Source: Haladaptatus cibarius D43 (GTDB taxonomy: Archaea; Halobacteriota; Halobacteria; Halobacteriales; Haladaptataceae). From it: a stretch of 64,000 nt of DNA. This document shows, one piece after another, positions 59,377 through 64,000 of this stretch. The DNA lies in the NCBI RefSeq assembly GCF_000710615.1, contig NZ_JDTH01000002.1, positions 1,046,082-1,110,081 on the forward strand, written 5' to 3'. Position 1 is the first letter of the stretch. Every line of letters begins with the position of its first letter. The position numbers and the translations under genes are program-made. The notes below the pieces were generated by a model. That model was not told where the DNA came from and did not search any database. It saw only the letters and a list, made by a program, of their open reading frames with translations.

Positions 59377-60627
59377 ATGAACCGAGCCGCCGGTGTCGCG
59401 TTTCCTTTCCTCATGCTGGTCGCCAGTCTCGGTGTCTCTCCGGCAATCGCGCTTGAAACTACTCCTGTCTGTCCAGTCTGCGGGTACGAGTTCGAGATGT
59501 CTGCGAGCGACCGCGGCGATATGCCGGTCGAAAAGAGCGAAGTAATGATTCACATCGCGGAAAACGGCGATTCGAGATGGGTCGTCAGAAACCGTATCGA
59601 GAACGAGACGACGGTGGAGCGATTCCGGAACTATCCGGGCGAACTCGATACACGGGTCTCGGCAGCACTCAGAGACGCCCGAGGCTTCGACCACGAAATT
59701 CGGAACGTCAGCGCCCGCGTCGTCGGCGACGAGCGAATTCAGATCCGATTCTATGTTCCGAACTTCGCCGAGCGGCGTTCGGGCGTACTCCTCTCAGACT
59801 ATCTCTACAACGACGGGCGCGGCCGCGATATGAACGCGGACAAGATAACCGTCGTTGGCCCCGCTGGAACTGTGGTTTCGAACGACCCGACGAAAGCCGC
59901 CGTTTCCGGAAACCGCGCAACGTGGAGCGACAAGCATAGCACCGTGAGAACCCACGTCGCTTTAGTCGAGGACGACGGATTTCTTTCACAACTCCACACG
60001 AAATACGCCATCGCGGGTGTAGTCTCATCGCGGGTTACGAGCAACTTCCTGTCGTTCGTGCTGGTTCCTACGCTCATTTTCGGCGGAATACTCGGAACGT
60101 TTCAGCGCACCCAACCGGCGATTTCGCGCTCGAACCGTCGACGGTTTGCCGGGGTACTCGTCGGGAGCGGACTCATTGTTGGAGCGCTTTCAACCAGTTT
60201 TAGCTGGATGGGATATTTCGGATCCTTCGTCGTCGGGGTTTCGTACATCGTGACCGGAATCGCACTACTTCGGCGGTTCGACGAATCATCCTCTCTGTTG
60301 CCTCTCGTAGTACCACTGCTGGCGGTACTCGTTTCTTGGGTCAGCCACGTCATGATTTTCGACTCACCAGAAGGTGCATCCGTGAGCGCGATGTTCGCGC
60401 TTCCGCTCGGAATGGCGTTTCCGCTCGGGGCCGCAACGACCACCAGACGACGGTTTCAGATGCTTCTCGCATCCTGCGCGGCGTTCGCTCTCGCCCTTTC
60501 GCTTTCGACCGACCTCACGGGGGTGATTTTCGGAGCCGTTATTCTCGTGTATGCATTTCTCGCAGCGATACTCGCCGGGTTCACGGTGCCGCTGTTCATC
60601 GCGGGGAGGACGCCCACCGACAGGTGA
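59377..60627 (+). CDS. Secreted-domain plus multipass membrane protein, function unknown
   Basis: The 416-residue protein has a cleavable-looking N-terminal signal (about residues 1-25), a cysteine pair CPVCGYEFE, and an exterior beta-rich domain of about 150 residues. Six or seven membrane helices fill residues 215-410. A similar layout, an outer domain followed by a helical bundle, occurs in uncharacterised haloarchaeal proteins. There is no enzyme motif. A CATTTATTG box is centred about 27 nt upstream of the ATG, supporting this start. Confidence 0.65.
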   Translation: MNRAAGVAFPFLMLVASLGVSPAIALETTPVCPVCGYEFEMSASDRGDMPVEKSEVMIHIAENGDSRWVVRNRIENETTVERFRNYPGELDTRVSAALRDARGFDHEIRNVSARVVGDERIQIRFYVPNFAERRSGVLLSDYLYNDGRGRDMNADKITVVGPAGTVVSNDPTKAAVSGNRATWSDKHSTVRTHVALVEDDGFLSQLHTKYAIAGVVSSRVTSNFLSFVLVPTLIFGGILGTFQRTQPAISRSNRRRFAGVLVGSGLIVGALSTSFSWMGYFGSFVVGVSYIVTGIALLRRFDESSSLLPLVVPLLAVLVSWVSHVMIFDSPEGASVSAMFALPLGMAFPLGAATTTRRRFQMLLASCAAFALALSLSTDLTGVIFGAVILVYAFLAAILAGFTVPLFIAGRTPTDR

Positions 60628-60704
60628 AAGCCCCCTATCTAATCTCGAACCCCTGCGCCACCCCCTTCGAAGCGCTTAATTGGCCACCTTCCGAACCGTC
60701 GGGT

Positions 60705-60971
60705 ATGAAGCGGCTCATCATCCACGGGAACCCCGGCATTCGCAAGAACGCCATCATCGAATACGACGACGAAGAGCAGGTCGCCTTTTCGGTCACCCGA
60801 CAGGGCGACTGGCACGGCCCGGACGAACCCCAACTCTGGTGCGTCATCGGAACGGAGGACGAGCGCGAAGATTTCGAGCGGCGAAACTACGTTCCCCATT
60901 GGCTCGACACGGAAGCCATCGACGCCGACTCGGTCGAAATCGTCAAGCACGCCGACGAACTCGCAGTCTAA
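60705..60971 (+). CDS. HAH_0734-type conserved haloarchaeal protein
   Basis: The 88-residue protein begins MKRLIIHGNPGIRKNAIIEYDDEE and has the strongly conserved-looking middle RQGDWHGPDEPQLWCVIGTEDEREDFERRNYVPHWLDTEAIDAD. This pattern defines a small haloarchaeal family named after HAH_0734, of unknown function. Trp and acidic residues are abundant, with no membrane helix and one Cys. The upstream in-frame extension runs antisense-like through the previous gene and is rejected. Confidence 0.75.
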   Translation: MKRLIIHGNPGIRKNAIIEYDDEEQVAFSVTRQGDWHGPDEPQLWCVIGTEDEREDFERRNYVPHWLDTEAIDADSVEIVKHADELAV

Positions 60972-61043
60972 CGCGAAGCGGCGTTTCTCTCAGGTTCTTC
61001 TCGTTTCTCCGCAGCTGTCCATTCAGTAGTTTCAATTCTCAAC

Positions 61044-61804
61044 TCACGTCGCGGACGAGGTGCAAATCGAATCGCGTTCGCGCCACTCGTGGTCGATGTC
61101 TTCCATCAACAGCGCGTGGTCGAACGCCACGGCCTCGTCCGGGAACTCCTCGAAGTAACTCGACGTCACCGAATCGACTGCCAGTGGCGACACTTCCCAC
61201 TCAAACGTGTGCAGTTCGATACCCTCGTATTCGTCCTCGGTGGCGTCGCTCGGCGAGTAGCCGAGCGACCCCTGTTCGAAGAACGCGGACGATTCGGCGA
61301 CCGAATCGAACACCGAATCGGTCGGAAGCGAATCAGTTGGTTCACCCGTGACGTCGACGCGGACGCTTTTGTCGTCGCTCACCATTCGAACGTCGTATCG
61401 GTCTACGCTTTCGCTCTGTCCCGTACTTTCTCTCTGTCCCGCAGTTTCGTCTACATCGAACCGTGCTTCATGGTAGTCGCCCGCGAACAACGTTCCGCCG
61501 AGGAGCGTGTTGAATCGGGAGTTCGTATCCCGGCGAGGGACGTACACACCCGTCTTGCGCTCGCCGTCGTCGTTCCACTCGACCGCGATTCGGTGTGCGG
61601 CGTTTTCCGACGCGGTGCCGAAACACGCCGGAACCCGATTGGGGCGCTCGTTTCGCAGTCGAATCAGGCAGATGCCGCCGACGGCATATCCATCGACGGT
61701 TTGCGGGCGGAATGGGTCGGGAGTACGTCCGCCACGATGTCCGGTTCGACGCGATAGTTGACCAAAATCCGTCGGTCGATGACGCCGCGGACTGTCGGGA
61801 GCAT
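61044..61804 (-). pseudogene. YqjF-type (DUF2071) gene with a single-base frameshift
   Basis: Frame 1 starts at ATG 61804 with MLPTVRGVIDRRILVNYRVEP and IVADVLP, the normal head of the YqjF/DUF2071 family, which has an acetoacetate-decarboxylase-like fold. At the CCC run 61719-61721 the sequence must gain one base to continue as DPFRPQTVDGYAVGGICLIRLRNERPNRVP in the next frame, which runs to the stop at 61044. The rebuilt protein would be about 253 residues. As written, only 46 residues of frame 1 are made. It is either a true pseudogene or a one-base sequencing error. Confidence 0.75.
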
Positions 61805-62041
61805 GTGAATAAATTGCCAATCGAGTCGGAAAAAAGGCGCGGTGAGAAACAGACCTGCGTAGAAGCGACCTCCGTGCTACTCTCCTGTCTGGTTCTGAAA
61901 TCGTATTTCTGCCGTCGAACTGTTTTCATTCGTACATTCATGAAAGATGTGCCGGTTCAAAAATGAACGGACGGGCAATAGTATGGGGAAAGCCCTGAAT
62001 GAAGTCCATCCGATTTCGGCCTGAAATCGAAAGGAGTGGCT

Positions 62042-62049
62042 TTCTTAAC
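62042..62049 (+). promoter_or_regulatory. TATA box of the thiolase operon
   Basis: TTCTTAAC is centred about 26 nt upstream of ATG 62072. Confidence 0.5.
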
Positions 62050-62071
62050 TGGGCCGGTCGTAGACTCAATC

Positions 62072-63238
62072 ATGACAGGTGTTCGGATTGCGGGAGTCGG
62101 GTTGACTCATTTCGGGAAGCATCCCGAGCGAACGGGGAGAGATCTCTTCGCCGAAGCGAGCGAGCGCGCGTTCGCGGACAGCGGCGTCTCCCACGACGAC
62201 ATCGAATCACTCTACTACGGCAATTTTATGGGTGAACTGGCCGAGCATCAGGGCCACCAAGGGCCGCTAATGGCCGAGGCAGCGGGGATTCGTGCACCTG
62301 CCACGCGCTACGAAAGTGCGTGTGCATCCAGCGGGGTTGCGATTCGGCAGGCCGTGAAAGACGTTCGAAACGGCGAAGCAGACGCCATCCTCGTCGGCGG
62401 GGCGGAGCGGATGAACAACCTCGGAACCGCGGGAACGACGGAAGCACTCGCCATCGCGGCGGACGACCTCTACGAGGTTCGGGCCGGAATCACGTTCCCC
62501 GGTGCCTACGCGCTGATGGCCCGCGCCTACTTCGAGCAGTACGGTGGTTCCAAGGAGGATTTGGCCCACATCGCGGTCAAAAACCACGACCACGCGCTGC
62601 CGAACGACCACGCCCAGTTCCAGAAGGAAATCAGCGTCGAACAGGCGCTCGACGCGCCGATGATTGCGGAACCGCTCGGCCTGTTCGACGCCTGTCCGAT
62701 TACGGACGGTGCGTCCGCGGCCGTCCTCGTCAGCGACGAATACGCCGAAGAACACGGCCTCGACGCACCGGTTTCTATCACGGGAACCGGACAGGGCGGC
62801 GACCGAATGGCGCTCCAAGGGAGGAAACACCTTGCGCGCTCGCCCGCCGCGGAAGAGGCCGCAGAGGAAGCCTACGCCGAGGCGGGCATCGACGCGGGCG
62901 ACGTTGACGTGGCCGAAGTTCACGACTGTTTCACCATCGCAGAAGTACTCGCGCTCGAAGCGCTCGACTTCTACGCCCCCGGCGAGGGAATCGGCGCGGC
63001 CCGACGCGGCGAAACGACCCGCGACGGCGACTGTCCGGTCAACCTCTCCGGCGGCCTGAAGGCGAAGGGTCACCCGGTCGGTGCGACCGGAACGAGCCAA
63101 CTGGTCGAGATGACGCGAATCCTGCGCGGCGACCACCCGAACAGCGATGCCGTGCCGGACGCGAAAACCGGCGTGGCGCACAACGCGGGTGGAACGGTTG
63201 CCAGTGCGACCGTTCACGTCTTGGAGGTGAATGAGTGA
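62072..63238 (+). CDS. Thiolase-family protein (SCP-x/archaeal acetyl-CoA acetyltransferase type)
   Basis: The 388-residue protein has the nucleophile cysteine in ESACASSGVAI, the catalytic histidine motif VAEVHDCFTIAE and the C-terminal KAKGHPVGATG. It belongs to the lipid-transfer-associated thiolase group, which in archaea works with a zinc-ribbon/OB partner in acetoacetyl-CoA formation or sterol/isoprenoid and fatty acid pathways. That partner follows directly (63238-63609) with overlapping stop and start (TGATG). ATG 62072 is supported by a TATA box about 26 nt upstream. Confidence 0.9.
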   Translation: MTGVRIAGVGLTHFGKHPERTGRDLFAEASERAFADSGVSHDDIESLYYGNFMGELAEHQGHQGPLMAEAAGIRAPATRYESACASSGVAIRQAVKDVRNGEADAILVGGAERMNNLGTAGTTEALAIAADDLYEVRAGITFPGAYALMARAYFEQYGGSKEDLAHIAVKNHDHALPNDHAQFQKEISVEQALDAPMIAEPLGLFDACPITDGASAAVLVSDEYAEEHGLDAPVSITGTGQGGDRMALQGRKHLARSPAAEEAAEEAYAEAGIDAGDVDVAEVHDCFTIAEVLALEALDFYAPGEGIGAARRGETTRDGDCPVNLSGGLKAKGHPVGATGTSQLVEMTRILRGDHPNSDAVPDAKTGVAHNAGGTVASATVHVLEVNE

Positions 63239-63609
63239 TGAGCGACCACGGAAATACGGGCTACGACGAATGGCTGGACGCGATTGCCGAAGGGAACGCC
63301 TACTACCTCGAATGCGGAAACGGCCACGGGTCGCTCCCACCGCGCCGAATCTGTCCCGAGTGCGGAGAGGGTGACCTCGAAGAAATCCCGCTTCCGGAAA
63401 CCGGAACCGTCGAAACCTACACTGTGGTTCACGTTCCGGCACCGTCGTTCGCGGACGACGCGCCGTACACCACCGCAGTCGTGGATTTCGGCCCGGTTCG
63501 ACTGACCGGCGTGACAGAGGACGGCGTGGAAGTCGGGACGGACGTTTCGGCGAAAATCAGTGAATCGGAGACGACCGGCGACCGACTACTGCGGTTCGAG
63601 CGGCGCTAG
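63238..63609 (+). CDS. Zn-ribbon/OB-fold partner of the thiolase (DUF35 type)
   Basis: The 123-residue protein has a zinc ribbon YLECGNGHGSLPPRRICPECGEGDLEE and an OB-fold domain with GTVETYTVVHVPAPSFADDAPYTTAVVDFG. In archaea such proteins hold acetyl-CoA acetyltransferase and HMG-CoA synthase together and shuttle CoA intermediates, so it probably forms a complex with the thiolase encoded just upstream. ATG 63238 is used, overlapping the thiolase stop by one base. The 3' end overlaps the convergent hydrolase gene by 24 bp. Confidence 0.9.
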   Translation: MSDHGNTGYDEWLDAIAEGNAYYLECGNGHGSLPPRRICPECGEGDLEEIPLPETGTVETYTVVHVPAPSFADDAPYTTAVVDFGPVRLTGVTEDGVEVGTDVSAKISESETTGDRLLRFERR

Positions 63610-64000
63610 TTCGTCGAACAGCACGTCCAAGAACGGGCCGGGATGTTCGACGTGCGGAAGCAGTCGCGCCTCGTCGAAGACGATGAGGCGCGTATCTCCT
63701 TCATCCGCGAGTTGTTCGCCGTAGTCGAGCGGCGTGACTTTCGCGTCTCGACCCCAGACCAACGATACCGGAACATCTACCTGCGCGAGTTCCTCGCCGA
63801 GGTCGGCGTCGGGATTCAGATGCCCTGACACGAACGACGCGGGCGCAAATCTCGCACCGGGTTGGTGGGCGGTCTGCCACTCGAACTCCACGTCTTTCTC
63901 GGTGTACGACGCTTCGCTGAAGTAGCCGTCGCGCTCGTTGAACCGGCGAATCGACCGCTTGCTGGCGAGGGCGTTGAACAGCGCGGTGCCGACCAGCGGC
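63586..64000 (-). CDS. Alpha/beta-fold hydrolase, C-terminal part (cut by window edge)
   Basis: The frame is open from the window edge to the stop at 63586, about 137 codons. Visible parts are a cap-like segment (LVGTALFNALASKRSIRRFNERDGYFSEASYTEKDVEFEW), HQPGARFAPASFVSGHLNPD, the strand-loop VPVSLVWGRDAKVTP with the acid position of the catalytic triad, and the likely catalytic histidine in ARLLPHVEHPGPFLDVLFDEL. The nucleophile lies beyond the edge. Such proteins are often small esterases or haloperoxidase-like hydrolases. Substrate is unknown. Confidence 0.8.
   Translation of the reverse strand, partial: PLVGTALFNALASKRSIRRFNERDGYFSEASYTEKDVEFEWQTAHQPGARFAPASFVSGHLNPDADLGEELAQVDVPVSLVWGRDAKVTPLDYGEQLADEGDTRLIVFDEARLLPHVEHPGPFLDVLFDELAPLEPQ

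Overview
The window is chromosomal DNA from a halophilic archaeon (class Halobacteria). The evidence is high GC content, very acidic predicted proteins, mostly leaderless genes with a TATA box about 25-30 nt upstream of the start codon, twin-arginine signal peptides, archaeal ribosomal proteins (L44e, S27e), aIF2 alpha, Nop10, a PAC2 protein, archaeosortase A, and an aa3-type oxidase and Nuo complex of haloarchaeal type. The genus cannot be fixed from the sequence alone.

Layout. 1-2949: a cut-off acyl-CoA ligase divergent from an AtoE-type short-chain fatty acid transporter, then a PGF-CTERM surface protein derived from a cupredoxin. 3042-7008: grpE-dnaK-dnaJ read leftward. 7061-9541: a winged-helix regulator, a Gly/Met-rich acidic protein and an MFS transporter. 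9968-10661 and 19483-21775: the two halves of a cytochrome oxidase (cox) cluster. Between them, from about 10.7 to 19.45 kb, lies a decayed provirus-like element: two small-terminase-like DNA-binding proteins, a ParB-methyltransferase split by a frameshift, an HNH remnant, zinc-ribbon proteins and a large DUF5817-type protein broken by a 68-bp duplication. Nested in that element, about 13.4-15.25 kb, is a markedly AT-rich island that carries a halocin C8-like bacteriocin precursor and a small four-helix membrane protein.

21.8-32.5 kb holds a universal stress protein, an acyl-CoA ligase, acetyl-CoA synthetase, a CinA/MoaB-fold protein, methylmalonyl-CoA mutase large subunit, a CBS-ParB protein resembling serine kinase SerK, and a TrkA-N/DHH phosphoesterase. 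32.8-43.2 kb is an 11-gene nuo operon (A, B, CD, H, I, J1, J2, K, L, M, N) with no E, F or G subunit. 43.4-50.8 kb holds purKE, an Agl23-type membrane protein, ribH, an aminotransferase, threonine synthase and a lipoprotein. 50.9-56.8 kb holds an FAD oxidoreductase, a phosphoesterase, archaeosortase A, a MarR-like regulator, a membrane-anchored J-protein, a membrane winged-helix protein and PAC2. 56.0-58.2 kb is the translation operon rpl44e-rps27e-aIF2alpha-nop10-PAC2. 58.4-64 kb holds a Tat-secreted lipase-like hydrolase, a membrane protein, an HAH_0734-type protein, a frameshifted YqjF-type gene, a thiolase with its Zn-ribbon/OB partner, and a cut-off alpha/beta hydrolase.

How the parts connect. 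Fatty and organic acids can enter through AtoE, be activated by the CoA ligases and Acs, be processed by the thiolase pair and methylmalonyl-CoA mutase, and feed electrons to Nuo and the CoxA oxidase. Archaeosortase A at 52.9 kb is the enzyme class expected to process the PGF-CTERM protein at 2.3 kb. The strongest candidate for an unusual system is the halocin island nested in a dying provirus inside the respiratory cox cluster.
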